Shown here: one piece after another, positions 1 to 13,002 of the stretch
Numbering within the stretch: the first letter of the stretch is position 1
Layout: each line of letters starts with the position of its first letter
From: Ailanthus altissimus
Lineage: Eukaryota > Streptophyta > Magnoliopsida > Sapindales > Simaroubaceae
Direction: 5' to 3'
Assembly: GCA_946807835.1 (NCBI GenBank)
Contig: OX327693.1
Span: 9,565,501-9,629,500, forward strand
Length of the DNA stretch: 64,000 nucleotides
The notes under the pieces: model-generated
Database searches by the model: none
What the model was told of the DNA's origin: nothing
What the model saw: only the letters and a program-made list of their open reading frames with translations
Made by a program: the position numbers and the translations under genes

Positions 1-2190
1 AATGAGATTCTCACTCAGTATAGTCCTCCAGATACTCCACAACACAATGGTGTTTCGGAGAGGATGAATCGAACTTTATTGGATATGGTCTGACCTATGA
101 TGAGATGATGAGCTTCACCGATATCCTTGAATATCTATGGGGCTATACTCTAGAAACTGCTACTCATATATTGAACAGAGTTCCATCGAAAGCAGTTTTT
201 TCTACTCCTTATAAGATATGGAATAAAAGGAAACCGGGTTTTAAATATGTTAAGATTTGAAGCTGTCCTACTTAGTAAAAGTTACGTAATAGGATAAACT
301 TACACTTAAAGGATATAAGTATCGATTCATTGGATATCCTAAGAAATCAATGAGATACCAACTCTATGATCTTGAGGAACGAAATATGTTCTAGAGAAAT
401 AGTTTTTTATAGATCATGGAGATTGTAGAAATATTGAATTAGATGAACCCAATCAGGATGTAAATGAATTAACAATGGAACCTCAGGCTCAATCGAGGAG
501 AATACCTTTGACACACTCTTCACGTAGGTCAGAAAGGATATCAAGGCTGCCTGAAAGGTATGGTTCAATACCTGAAGGTGCTCTTGATATTTTCTTGATT
601 GAAGAAAAAGATCATTTGACTTATAGAGAGACAATGTTGGACATCAATTCGAAAAAATGGCAAGAGGCCATAAAATCTCAGATTGACTTAATGCATCAAA
701 ATCAAGTGTGGGACTTAGTTAAGCATCTTGAAAGAATTGTTCTTATCGGTTGCAAATAGATTTACAAGTAAAAACATGGGCCCGATGAAAAAGTAGAGAC
801 TTTCAAGGCCTTTCTGGTGGTGCAAGGTTATACTCAGCGATCTAGGATCGATTATAAGGAAACTTTATCATCAGTAGCGATGCTTAAGTTAATTCGAATT
901 TTATTGGTAATTACTGCATATTATGACTACGAAATTTGGTAAATAGATGTAAAAACAACTTTCTTAAATGGATATCTTGAAGAAGAGATCTATATAGAAT
1001 AACCTAAAGGTTTTACATCTAGCCAAACTTTTGGTTCAGTATTCAAACTGAAGAAGTCTATTTATATACTTAAGCAGGCTTTTTGAAGTTGGAATCTTCG
1101 TTTTGATGAAGTAATCAGGGAGTTTGGTTTCATCAAGAACGAAGAAGAATCTTGTATATATAAAAAGGTCAGTAAAAGCATGGTAGTCTTCTTAATTCCT
1201 TATGTGGATGACATACTCATTATTGAAAATGATATTAGTATGTTACAATCAGTTAAAAGCTACCTTAGTAAGAATTTCTCCATGAAAGATTTGGGAGAGA
1301 CTTCCTATATACTAGGTATAAAGTTTTATAGAGATTAAGCTATAAGGCTTATAGGACTCTCTTAATCATTGTACATAGATAATGTCTTATAATAGTATAA
1401 TTTTAGTAACAGTATGATAGTTAATATGCCTTTTCGATATAGAATTCATCTTTCGAGGAAAAGGTATCCTCAAAGTGAAGATGAAAATGTTAGAATGTCT
1501 AACATATCATATGTATCAGCTGTAGGAAGCTTGATGTATACCATGATGTGTACAAGACTTGACATTAGTATGGCTGTAAGTGTTACGTGCTAGTATCAAT
1601 ATGATCTAGGCGAAGGGCATTAGATGGTTGTGAAATATGTCTTCAAATATCTTAAAGGTACTAAGGACAAGTTTCTGATATATAAAGAAAGTTACTTACA
1701 AATAAAAGGATACACATATTCAGACTTCCAATCTAATCTAGATGATAGAAAGTCTACATCTGAATATATATTCATTCTCAACAGTGTTGTAGTTAGTTGA
1801 AAAAGTAACAAACAATCATCCATAGCTAATTCCACAATAGAGGCAGAATATATTGTAGCCTTAGAAGTAGCAAAAGAACAGTATGGATACATAAATTTAT
1901 CACTGAACTTAGAATAGTTTCAAGTGCTATAGATCCTATACAATGTTTTTGCGACAACAACAGAGCCATTGCACAAGCTAAAGAGCTGAGAGCACACCAA
2001 AAGTCTAAGCATGTGGAAAAGAAATACTATATCATTAGAAAAATCTTGGCTATATGAGATATAATAGTTTGTAGAGTAAATTCTATAAATAATGTAGCGG
2101 ACCTACTCATTAAAGTTTTAACTTCAAAAGTATTTGAAAGGCATATGGAGTCAATGGGCATTCGATACCATCGTGAATGGCATTAAAAAA
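1..2190 (+). pseudogene. Ty1/copia pol remnant (integrase end, RT, RNase H), element copia-1
   Basis: This is the 3' part of a copia polyprotein that would integrate, reverse-transcribe and degrade template RNA for an LTR retrotransposon. The window opens inside integrase: frame 1 reads SPPDTPQHNGVSERMNRTLL, the end of the integrase core with its catalytic E. A region around 475-760 resembles the start of RT (KKWQEAIKSQIDLMHQNQVW). The RT active site YVDD is intact at 1201-1212. RNase H follows, with SIANSTIEAEYIVA near 1815-1860. Many stops (for example near 757, 940, 1000 and 1335) and frameshifts show it is dead. The 5' part lies outside the window. The copia assignment is secure; the lineage within copia is not. 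Confidence 0.9.
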
Positions 2191-2435
2191 GTGGAAGTTT
2201 TTAGAATTTGTGCTTATGTGTCATCATTTTATGTATGAATATTTGTTTAATATTTATACTAGTATTATCATTTTATTAAATCGCTAATTATATCTAATAT
2301 ATTCTCAGATCTTTATTCCATTTCAGACAAGGCTCTAACTCTTTAGATATTGCTGATTCTTATAACCTGATAACTCTTATCAATGTCAAGTTTTAATATT
2401 TATAATTCTCAGCGTTGCTAATTCTTAGTATTGGT
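2191..2435 (+). repeat. copia-1 3' non-coding region, possibly LTR start
   Basis: AT-rich sequence between the end of copia-1 RNase H and the first recognisable gypsy codons near 2440. It begins with a purine-rich run (AAAAAAGTGGAAG near 2185-2197) that could be the polypurine tract. It shares short phrases (for example TTTATTAAATCGCTAATTA near 2275-2290) with the region downstream of copia-3 pol near 51770, which suggests related families. I could not fix LTR ends or a target duplication. Confidence 0.4.
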
Positions 2436-2439
2436 CTAA

Positions 2440-5400
2440 AAACACAATAACAATGCACTTAGAAAGACTCTAGAAACTGCAAGATACAGGTACAAAGTTT
2501 TGTCAGGAAGGGGTTTGGATAGAATATAAGGTTTTGTCAAGTATTCCTTTAGTCTCTTAAGAGCTTTCATTTGTTTGGGCCCCATAGGTTACACCTTTTA
2601 CTTCAATGGCTCGGGAAAAAGATTTACACTTGTCTAACTTCCTGAAGATGAACTTACTCTGTGATATCGCTCTTTTTGTTGGGATCTACACTTCCTTTAG
2701 TGTTCTAGGAATGGTGAAATTTTTCAAGGCTTAAACTTGTGTCAGATGAGCTTCAAATACTCTTATACTAAATTTATATCCTAGGAAAGTACCAAATGAG
2801 ATTTTAAAAGTGCACTTAGTGGGATTTAGTCACATTTTGAACTTCTTTAGGACAACAAAAACCTTATGTAAATATGAGATATGGTCTCGTTCTTCCTTGC
2901 TTTTAACCACCGTGTTATCTATTTAAGCCTTCATGGTACTCTTTATCAACTTCTCAAAACAATATGTTGACCAACCGCTGGAATGTGGCTTTTACATTCT
3001 TTAATCTAAATAGCATCATGGTGTAATAGTAGTTTTTTATTCTATCGTGAAGCTCATCTTTTTTTCATCCTCAAGAGCCATCTTGATATAGTTGTAACCA
3101 TCATAGAAGTCCAAAAAATATATTCTTTCATACCCTATCATTACATCTATCATTTGATTGATCTTAAGGTATAAGAAAGAGTCATTTGGGTTACTTTTTA
3201 AAGATTTTTATAGTCAACATAGGCCCACCACTTTTGATTCTTCTTTGTTACCACCATTACGTCAGAGAGCTAGTTTGGGTAATGCACTTCCTGGAGAAAT
3301 CCCGCCTCTCATAGTCGATCCACCTTGTCGCTAATAATCTGGTTGCACTCTGGTGCAAACCTCATTTGCTTATGTCGTACTAGAACATAATCTCTCTAAA
3401 ACTGAGCTTATAACATATCACTCTGGATCTATCTCGACCATGTCTATATGATACAAGGCAAAGACGTTATAGTTCCTCATAAGTAGCTTTACCATTTCTT
3501 TATTCACTGTTATAGTTAAATTGGCACCCAATAGTATCTTTCTGTCAATGGTAAGTGGGTCTAGCACTACTTCTTCGGTTTCTTTAATACTAGGCAATGC
3601 ATAATCCTCCTTATAAAAAAGTCCCTTCAACCACTGATCTGGTAAATGATATTCCAGAGTTGTTCCATCTTTGCGAGAGGTAAAGGCTGTGGTTTTGCTA
3701 ATGTGTTTGCACTAGGCGGCTAGTTGGTTGGATGTCCTAGCTGCTTTATCTTCATTTTTCTTATTTTTGCCATCTTCTTCATTACTTTTATTTTTGGAGG
3801 TATGAAGGAATATAAATAATATTATTTTGCTTGTGCTTGCTCTCTCTTTATTATCCATTATTCCTCTTCTGGTTGCTGAAACATATTTGACGGCTTAATG
3901 CAAGTTCAAAGGCATCACTTTCATGTGATGTATCCAAAATATTCGACAACAGTGTTGTAAAATGTCACTGCATTAATTACCAAAGAGTCCACCTCTAGAC
4001 ACTTTTTAACGATTATAACAAGAAGCATGACCATAATTTTAACTTGAACTTTTCCTCCTCTAAATGCTATCAACTTAATATTACACCATATAATATCTTT
4101 CTCATTCAGCTTCATCCCTTGGAAAAATTCTTAAAAGAAGATGTCTGCATTATTTCCTTCGTTCACTAGTATCATCCGAACTATAATTCTAGTAATGTTT
4201 ATACTAATCACTGATGAATTGAAGTGCAAGAGAATCAATTTGATATAATATTCATGAGATAAGGTGATTTCTCCCAGTTCTTGTTCAATAGACAATACCA
4301 TAACTGGTAGTGTTTCTAATATTCCTACCTCTAGACCTTGGTTTCCCTCTTAAATAATGTTTTTCTTTTCTCATCATTCCCTCTTTATCTTATGGCCTCT
4401 CATGGAGCACTGTTATGTAGAATTAGTCCACTGCTTATCTTGTTGACGGTATTTATATTGTATCTTCCACTATTCATTCTTTACTTGGCTTCTTCTCTCT
4501 TTCGTCTTAACTATTGCTTGATTATTTGAAGCTTCATTAAAGGGTGAGTTCTCCTCCTTTGCTTTATATTCCTCTAACTATCTCACTTTTTCTTCCAAAT
4601 AAAAAAGTCAAACAACGATTTATGGATCATGTTTAATTTTTAGTGGCGCTATTTCTTCCTAGTTTGTAATATCTGCCACACTTAGTTTGAGAACGTGTTC
4701 TAGTTATGTCTTATTCTTTTTTGGATTTACCTTTAATTTAACTTCGTTAAGTGCCTAATTCTCATAAGAGCATGTATTTGATCTCTTAGTGAACACTAAA
4801 TGTTGGTGTTATATTCGTGCTCATTGTGGAAGGCACAATGTTTGGTCTAGTCTCTCTATTCTTCTAATGTTATCAATAGCTTTGGTTCTTAAAAACCCCT
4901 GAATCTTTATACGTTGCTCAGATCTTTTTTGTTAGAGTATTTATGGGGATTCATGGTTCAAAAATTCTTTGCTATTTGTCATTCCTTTTATCATCATAAG
5001 CCGCTAGTCACTTCCTATACCTATCTCGATGCAAGAAACTTCCTTCATTTTGTATAATAATTATATAAGCCCTTTTTATTGTGGCTGCTTCATCCTCTTC
5101 CTCTCTAATCTATTGCTCTAATTTTTATTGATTATATTGAACAAAGAGAAATTATTTTGAACAAGATAATGAAAGTATGTTATTGAGGTTTGCCTACCTT
5201 TTGGTAGGCTTTGGCAATTATCTCAATATCATTGCTTACCAACTCACGGAGTTCATTATTGAGCATGTTAAAGAAGTTTTTAATCAACTCATTTGCTCCC
5301 TATTTCATAAAAAAGGATCTGAAGTCATCTTTTTCTTCTTTCAATTTTGTATGTATTGGGTATTGAATTGAGTACTCATCGAAGATAGATATCGTCGATG

Positions 5401-6096
5401 CACGGAATCAGAGCTGAGTCAGACTTTTCGAGCTAGAAGGGAAAATAAGGCATTTCAAGGCATTGTCCTAAGCATTTATTATCATTTGTGCATTAAATTT
5501 AAAAATATGTTCTCTCGGATCTTAAGTTTTATCGTACATTTGAGAGCTAGGAATATTAAATTTCTGGGGCCTTTCTACCTGTCAAATGGTTTCCATGAAT
5601 GCATCCTAGTTTTCTTTCCTAACCAGGGTCATTGCATCCTCTGAGATTCTTGGTTTTCTTATCTTTATATAGAGCTCTCCCACATCTTTTAAGATGGAAG
5701 CTCTTATGTCCTCCATATCCATGTTTTTAGAGCCTCTAAGAGTTCTTTTTTTTTTCTAGCTTCTTGACACACATCTACATCGGCTTTGAGTGCTCGACCA
5801 TGTTAAGTGTCATCTCAACGTTGATCATTCCTAAGATTATCATTCAACTTGTCATAACCTTTGATAACTGTTAACATAAACCTCAATTCTTGGTTTTCTT
5901 TCCTTGTCTCCTCAAACTACTTAACTATCTACCTCAAAACATTTTTCATTTCTAGGGGAACCTAGCTTCTTAGCATTATGAAGTCTGGGTTGCTAGTTTC
6001 CCCTCTCTCTCTATGCTTCTCTTGTTTACTCCCTAATTGATCAACGCCTTCACTAATAGTTCAGTAAATTAAGGATCTCTTTATCTAATTCGACTA
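2440..6096 (-). pseudogene. Ty3/gypsy gag-pol remnant (Tat-like), element gypsy-A
   Basis: Read right to left this is a decayed gag, protease, RT and start of RNase H. Gag-like text lies about 5170-5480. A pre-RT segment at 3418-3630 reads VVLDPLTIDRKILLGANLTI and ends in a variant of the family's DMPGIDP motif. RT blocks follow about 3400-2730: FAPECNQIISDKVDRL, VMVVTKKNQKWWAYVDY, YFLDFYDGYNYIKMAL, KFKMLNPTKCTF with extra stops. The RT aspartate motif near 2920 is degenerate, with a stop before IDN. RNase H begins about 2580-2440 (LKEYLTKPYILSKPLPDKTL) and then the element is cut at the junction with copia-1. The order of the blocks and the VRRFAPE-type RT entry suggest a Tat-like lineage; that is inference. 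No integrase remains. Confidence 0.85.
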
Positions 6097-6097
6097 T

Positions 6098-6116
6098 GTT
6101 CCCACAGTCGGCGCCA
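6098..6116 (-). other. Primer binding site of gypsy-A
   Basis: On the - strand this reads TGGCGCCGACTGTGGGAAC. A TGGCGCC start followed by this type of sequence is the usual primer binding site of many plant Ty3/gypsy elements, where a tRNA 3' end primes minus-strand DNA synthesis. It lies just upstream of gag-like sequence and next to the probable 5' LTR, as expected. Which tRNA it matches (tRNA-Asp is a candidate) would need an alignment. Confidence 0.75.
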
Positions 6117-6126
6117 CTAAAGTTTT

Positions 6127-6724
6127 TGAGTACGAATTTTACGAGAATTTTACCTTACAATCCTTGCGTATTCCATACAATTATAAAAAAGACCTTTTGG
6201 TCTCATGTAAGAAAGAGCATTCTGATGCTTAAATCAATACTTACAAGATACAAAGGGTGCATGGATGATGATACAAGAGCAAACAAGGTTGAAGGTTTTC
6301 TATATGCTAATCAAGTATTCTTTTAAGATCAAAACATCATCCCCTCTCCACCCCTCTTATAAGTCAGTGTTTAATCTCTTATATGAGTTAAGATCCAATG
6401 CATTATTGTTATATAATTATAATAATTACTCAATATATCTTAGTTATGAATGCTATTAAACCTAATTTAAATGTGTCTTAATGATATTTTAATGGATAAT
6501 CATGTGACTTTATGTTATTTGAATTCAATTCCTTATTAATGTATGATAATTAGAATAAAAATTGGCATTCAATTCGTTACCACCTTCTCATAGTGTTCAC
6601 AACTCATTTGTGATATTCATAGATCGACGAATCCAGTTACATATCAAATCTAGATTTGAAATCGGGTTGATTTATCCACAAAGTAAGGAAATGAATTTGT
6701 TCTGATTGGGCCTAATACCAAACA
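6127..6724 (-). repeat. Probable 5' LTR of gypsy-A
   Basis: Tentative LTR placed by its position next to the primer binding site. On the - strand it would start TGTTTGGTATTAGG at 6724 and end in CA at 6127. No second LTR is present to prove the ends, because the element's 3' part is missing, and the 10-base gap to the PBS is longer than usual. The exact right edge may be wrong by tens of bases. Confidence 0.4.
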
Positions 6725-8372
6725 TAATAATTAATTTGATTCGTTGATTGTTATGTGTTAATTTTATTTAGATTTTTATGTTTTGAAATATTGGGTTTGA
6801 CAATATATTTAAATTTATGCATAAAAAACTTTGAATTGTTTAAATTTGAACGTAAATTTTATTAAGTGTACTTTTAGTAGTTTAATAATAGTAATACTTT
6901 TAATAATATATAATCAAATGATTTAATATTTTAAAAGAACTTTTTTAATTGATAACTAAATGATCAATAATTTTTTTTAAATATATATATATATTTAAAA
7001 AATTTATTTAAAAAGCCCAACCATATATTGGTTTTAGAAACATCTTTTTATTTTTAATTTTTTTTTAAAAAAAATGATACTTAATATACCGAAAAGTTTT
7101 CAATTTTTTTTAAACCACTTGTTAGAATTTGTAGATTTGCCTGTTTCATTTACAAAGATCCTATAAGCTCATTATTATTCAGATTAATTCGACGTTCCAT
7201 CATAGACTTAGCCTTAGAACTATGGATATAATGAAAAAAGATTAATGATATGATCTAAATGATGTCGACATCTATAATAAAAAAAAGAACCCTTATTTTC
7301 CTTTACCAAGATTAAAATACTACTATGTCTTAACGGTTTTTATTATTATTATTTTTTCTCTAATATTATGAAGGCATGATGTGCAAGGTAGCTACAATCC
7401 TCAACTAATGCTGACGTGACCTTCACTAATTGATGTTGCTAACAAAAATTAAAGGAAATTTAATTAAAATGAATCGGTAATCATTTTACTAGTATAATTA
7501 TAAAGTAATTATTGTCCTACTAGTGTTATTCTCAATTTCAAATACAATTATAAAGTAATCAAATTCTCTTTGAATTGTTTTGTTTTATTTATTTATTTTT
7601 TGTTTCGTCGCATCGCATCGCATCACGCATCCACTCCTATCAAAACAATTAATTCGTACTAAATATTCGCCGAAGCAAAGCAAATTATTTAAATATTTGC
7701 AAGTAGCAATCAAGGTTTGATTTTATTATGTATCATTATTTTTTTTAAAAACAAAAAAAAATCATATTATAAAAATAATTATAATTTAAACCCCTCAAGT
7801 TTATCATAATATCAGGTCCAATTGTAAAAATAACATAAAAAAATAAAATAAACCTATCATTGAAATCCCTTTTTCAAAAAAAAAAAAGAAAAAGAAAAAG
7901 AAAAAAATACATACAAGTATATATAAAGACAAGATAGTCTTGTCATCAATAATTTTAATAGAAGTACACTACATGTGCGGATGACATAAATTTTGCTTAT
8001 AAATTTTAATTTCAGTGGAACCGTTCGCTGAAATGTTGCCTCCATGATGAAAACTAGAGGTAAATTTGCTAACGAGATGGTAGGCTAAGAAGAAATCAAA
8101 CGGTGAATCGGAACATAATTGACGTGGAACTTAATACAAGAACAATTTTGGGTTTGGACTGAGAATCAAGAATACAAAACAAAACAAGAATAAAATAGAG
8201 AAAACAAAAAAGCAATGTTAAACAATATTAATTAGAGCAATGAAAACAAAATAATCTTGAAGTGTTTTAAATAATGGCTAATTGGTCGTAACGATCAAAT
8301 AATTAAAAAGACGAGGCGTTTCGCATAAGAACAGTGTCAGAGCTGATAATGATTCCAAAGGTGGGAATTAAA
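6725..8372. other. AT-rich non-coding stretch
   Basis: No gene recognised. It has long A and T runs, a short CGCAT tandem near 7609-7631 and A/G-rich simple sequence near 7878-7907. A 62-codon open frame on the - strand (7857-8045) is mostly low-complexity and was not accepted. Confidence 0.6.
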
Positions 8373-8691
8373 TAAGAGTGGACAAATTCGGTCTAATTTA
8401 ATTTTTGAAATAAATTGAATATCGAATTGAATCAATTAATTTTTTAAAAATTAAATTAAAAAATAATAAATCGAATTTAATTCGAATTTTCAGTTCCGTT
8501 TGACTTCAAATAGGTTTAATTTAAATTTATTTTTTCGTTCAATTCTCAATTCAAAAAATCAAAACTAAAAATTAAACCGAATTTTTAATTTTTAAAATTA
8601 TAAAATCAAAAGTCGAACTAATCAAAATAAAAAAATGAACCGAATTAAATCAACTAATTCAATTTAATTTACCAATTATTTACTCACCTTA
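8373..8691. mobile_element. hAT-type MITE, 319 bp, with 8-bp target duplication
   Basis: A short non-autonomous DNA transposon. It is flanked by perfect 8-bp copies of GAATTAAA (8365-8372 and 8692-8699), the duplication length of the hAT superfamily. The ends are imperfect inverted repeats: the left begins TAAGAGTGGACAAAT and the right, read on the other strand, begins TAAGGTGAGTAAAT. The interior is rich in AATTCGGT-like and ACCGAATT-like words, giving a fold-back character. There is no coding capacity; it would depend on a hAT transposase supplied elsewhere. Confidence 0.8.
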
Positions 8692-8699
8692 GAATTAAA

Positions 8700-10268
8700 G
8701 AATCCGAAATACTTAGTAAAATAAAAAAGAAATAAATATAACCTTTAAGCAACTCATTAAAAGGACACATTCTTCACTTATACAGGGCATCTATTAGGAC
8801 CAGAACTAAAAACATGCCACCTCTTTACCCCTTTAATAAAATTCAAAGTTATAATAAGTTCATGTATGTAGGATTGATGCTCAAAAGTAAAATATTCATT
8901 GATTAGATCCACAAAATAAGACCGTTGACCACTAATCCAACATGGAAGGATCAATGGCCAACAACAATCAAAGATGAACGGACAAACCAAATTAGAAATT
9001 TGGAGGAAAGTTCTTCTTTCTTTTCCTTCAAATTCTGCCTATAGAAAAGGAAAGGAATTTTTTTTTTCAAAACATCAAAAAAATAAAAAATTCACACATA
9101 CTTTGATTAGAAATTCGCTCAATTCTTATAATTTCATTTTATATTAAATTCTTTATAAATTCACTTTTTCTTTTTACCTTTCATATAGATAAATTATCTA
9201 TTGACTTAATCGTTGAAGCTTTTTTTCAAGTAATAAAAGAGATTAATTATTGAAATTCTGCTGAGAAAAAAGAAGGAAAGATTTCGAAAATTGAAGGTCA
9301 ATTATAACATTTTATCTTTGAATTCCAATCACTGCAACTCCAATCCTTATATTAAAACAAATTTGTGCAGATTCCTTGATGTTGGTTAAAATTGAGATAT
9401 TGAAGTTTTATCTTGAATTTTTACTCCCAAATCAATGAAGCTGTTGATTTATAGCTTATGATATGCTTTGAACAATTGTTGGAATTAATTAAAAAATTTT
9501 ATTACCATAAATTTTAAGTACTTGCAAAGGTTGCGTAGATGCTAAATCCTCTTTTGGCAGTATTTGGGGTTTAAAAAACTCTCTTATGAATGAATTTATT
9601 AATGCGAATCTTTTGCACATCTTAAAAATATGTTGATGGGTATCAACATCTTGTATTTTTTTGGGCATTTAATTTTTTTTTTCATCTTATTTTTCCCATC
9701 CACATAATATTTATATTAAATTTAAGGGGTCTCATTGAAACTAATCCTAATAATAGTAATAATCTAGATATATAACATACTTTAAATGTAGAAGAATGAT
9801 TTTAAAAATTAAAAAAAGGTCTCATCCAAGCTTTTAATTTTTAAAACTGCGGATTGAGTTCAATTCATTTAAAATGAGTAAAAATACTTACCTTTAAAAA
9901 AAAAGAAATTTTGCTCATTTTGAAATGAGATTTTCCAACCTCATCACAATATATATATATAAATAATGTAGAACTCTTAACTTTTGAAATTTAGCGCCAA
10001 AGAATTATAGACCAATCATACATGTCAATAATAACACGCTACTAAAGACATGGTTGGTAGATCCCTTTCAAAAGAAGAAAAATATATATATACGTGGTTG
10101 GTAGAAGAAGTACGTGTCATTTGACCTATTAGTGTATTAACTATAATTCAAAATAATAATACTATATTTTTTTATTACAAATAATGTATCAAATATTTAT
10201 AAAAAATAATTAATTTTTATAAATTTTAACATCACTAATTAAAATTTAATAATTATTTAGTAATCACT
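8700..10268. other. AT-rich non-coding stretch
   Basis: No gene or recognisable element. A 70-codon - strand open frame at 8778-8990 has no known motif and no supporting context. Confidence 0.55.
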
Positions 10269-11200
10269 CACTACTACAAAACAGATATTTCATGAGATAA
10301 TGTTTTTAATGGGATTTGAAATCTACCACAAGTTTGTAATAGATTATATTAAATTTAAAAAAAAATTAATTTATGACAGAACGTATCAAAAAGCTGTGAT
10401 GTATTCTATTATAAAATAATACTATTATTAATTTATAACATAATATATCAAAACTTAGTGATAGAATTAATAACTAAAATTTTGTGACAAAAAGATTGAT
10501 ACACTGCACTTTTATTAATGTTATAAATGACGATATTTTGATAAAAATATCATTACCTGGCATTTTTTTTCATGTAGGTATTTTTTTTTAATTACACAAT
10601 CAAAATGGTGTTGTTTTATTAATTAAGAGTGAAATGACACTATTTTTTTTTGTTGTATAATTAGAAAGAAAATTAGCGTTATTTTTTTATTTTAAATAAT
10701 TTAGACCTTAATATGCTATTTTGTTCGCAAGATATTTTAAAATAAGGATGCAAAACGATGCCATTTGATTACAATATTAAAATTAAATAGGCAGAAGTTT
10801 AAATGGCACCGTTTTTTGTATTCAAAATACAAAAGAAAAATGGCACCGTTTTGCTTGCGAAAAAAGAAAAGAAAAGAATACAACTCGTTTTGCACCAGCT
10901 ACTTGAAAAAAAAAGAAGGAAAAATGCTATGTTCTTCGGCCTTCATCAATCTTCTAAATCGTGTTTGAGAGAAGAGAAGTGAGACTAAATTGTGTGCCAT
11001 CTTCATCAGCGAATGCTACGTCAAATGCCACGTAAGATTTTAAGACAAATACAATATAGAAAAATTTAATTACATATTTTATCATAATTTTATGAAAAAA
11101 AATTTAATCATAATCATATGAGTCGACTTTTGCCGTAGAATTTTCTGTCACAAAAGATTGTTTATAATATAAATTTTCCGTCTATTTTATAATAAGGGCT
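10269..11200. mobile_element. Possible CACTA-like fragment with repeated AAATGGCACCGTTTT words
   Basis: Starts with CACTACTACAAAA at 10269-10281, which matches the terminal sequence of many plant CACTA (En/Spm) elements. It is followed by sequence with alternating phrases about GTGACAAAA and ATCTACCACAAG, as in non-autonomous copies. Three near-identical 15-mers lie inside: AAAACGATGCCATTT at 10752-10766 and its inverse AAATGGCACCGTTTT at 10801-10815 and 10838-10852. I could not find the opposite terminus (TTTTGTAGTAGTG) or a 3-bp duplication, so the right end is arbitrary. Confidence 0.35.
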
Positions 11201-11727
11201 TAAAATAAAAAAAATAATGTAATATTACTTCGTCCAAAAAGATGATACTACTATTGCCCCATCTTATAATTCGAATTACGAAACAATATCAAAGTAATAG
11301 CATCCCTCGTGAGATGAAATGAAACGAAGTCTCTTCGGTGTCACGGGCTTCAATAACATTTTTACATAAATTCAAACACTTTCTAGTTGAATTGAATTAA
11401 CTTGATCATATTTCAAAGGGCAGCTTAGCTACACATTTAATTAAATTTACAATTAAACCGATCCCTCATTTGATTATGTTAAATTTGATCTTAAATATTA
11501 ATATTGACTTCTTATAATTATCTCTCGGTATCATTTTTTTTAATCAAGTGGTTAATTTGAGATTGTATCATTATTATATACTTTCCACCGTTTCAATCAA
11601 TCATCCAGGGATTTTTGTTGACTTTATTTTCTTACGTCCAATAATTTAAGTTAGGTTAAATAATTTTTTTAAATTAAAAAATTATATGAAAATAAAAATT
11701 TTCATTCACAAAATATTATTTTTTATT

Positions 11728-11795
11728 TTTTATTTTTATTAAAACTCAGGTGATCACGAACGTAAATATATTTACAACCATCCGAGCTAAGTTAA
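11728..11795 (-). repeat. SINE-like relic (tRNA-derived)
   Basis: On the - strand the phrase TTAGCTCGGATGG resembles an RNA polymerase III A box of tRNA-derived SINEs. About 40 bases on comes CACCTGAGTTTTAAT, a weak B-box position. It is followed on that strand by A-rich sequence. No clear target duplication was found, so this is a family-level suggestion. Confidence 0.4.
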
Positions 11796-12439
11796 AAAAA
11801 AAAAAAGAGTTAGAATAAATAATTAATTAGTTAATAATTGAAATTTTCCTTCAAAGGCGTTTATCCTTAAGCATATGTTGATGAATAATATGGTGCTTCT
11901 TGGCACTTTATTGAGTTTTCTTTATAAAATAATTTATGGGTCCAATTTATTTATTTATTGAGTTATGATCAATTAATGAGTATTGTTTATAGTCCAATTT
12001 TATTATGATTTCTCATCTTAGCTGTAAATTGACAGATGCCATATTATCAAGTAGTTTTGTGAATACTTCTTGGTCACGAAATTGACTTCTAATTTGTTTT
12101 GGAATAAGTAAGTGCATCAAATCAATTAATCCCAAAAATATTAAAACTTCACGTGGCTGTCACTTTCTCCTTTTAAGATCACCCATTTCAATCATTATTC
12201 GTCGTATTTATTTATTTATTAATTAATTACTCATTACACACTCATCTGCCAGCTTTAACATAAAAATTAAACTAATCTTCAGATTTAGTACGAAAGAAAT
12301 TCCATCCTTATCCTACGGCTATAAGAGAGCTCCTTTTTTAAGAAAATTTTTTTTTAATTGAATATTATTGATATAAGTATTACATTATATATTTCAAAGA
12401 ATTATATAATAATTGCCGACAATAAATATCTCCAATTGT
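11796..12439. other. AT-rich non-coding stretch
   Basis: No gene or clear element seen between two SINE-like relics. Confidence 0.5.
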
Positions 12440-12565
12440 TGATTAATAATTATCTCTTAATAATTAAAAAATAAAAAATATTTAAACTTTTTTAAAATTT
12501 AAATCCTTAATTTAAGTCGGTGCACAAAGATTACTATTAAAGTAAACATTTGAGTGCGACTACAA
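12440..12565 (-). repeat. SINE-like relic, same family as 13555-13700
   Basis: Shares with 13555-13700 an ordered series of phrases: CTCTTAATAATT, ATTTAAATC with a T-rich follow-on, GTGCACAAA and a closing GAGTGC. On the - strand the order is the one expected of a tRNA-derived SINE, with GGATTTAAATTTTAA in the B-box position. Both copies are old. No target duplication could be assigned. Confidence 0.45.
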
Positions 12566-13002
12566 GAAAGTATGTGATCCCTTTTAATATGTGTACATCA
12601 TATTTCAATATATGCGGGCTAAATGAAGTCAGAAAAGAGATTAAATGAACGTGGGTAAAATCCATAAATGAATCATACAAAAGTTTATACGTGACAAAAA
12701 TATTTAATATTTAATTAAAAATTGTATAAGTTTTAAAGTTACAAACTATTTAAGACACTAAAATATCGTTAAAATTGCTTAATATCAATGCAATCACAAT
12801 CAAATTTTTTAAAATAAAAAAAAAAAAAAACTGAAATGGTGATTAAGAAAGATAGGACAGATTGCGAAATTAGTGGGAAAAATGAAAAAGGGAAAAAGTT
12901 ATCAGAAAAAACGCATATTTTGAGACAGTAACATTAATTGTCGTAATGAACCAAATTTTGTAACTCAGCAGTGCCAGTCAGTAGTATTCCCAATCACGAT
13001 CA

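Noticed and set aside
9000..9300. Host gene exons in the 6.7-19.7 kb low-copy region
   Set aside because: No frame over about 80 codons and no protein motif; some could be UTR or intron but nothing supports it.
10765..10968. 67-codon lysine-rich frame
   Set aside because: Produced by A-rich simple sequence; no start context or homology.
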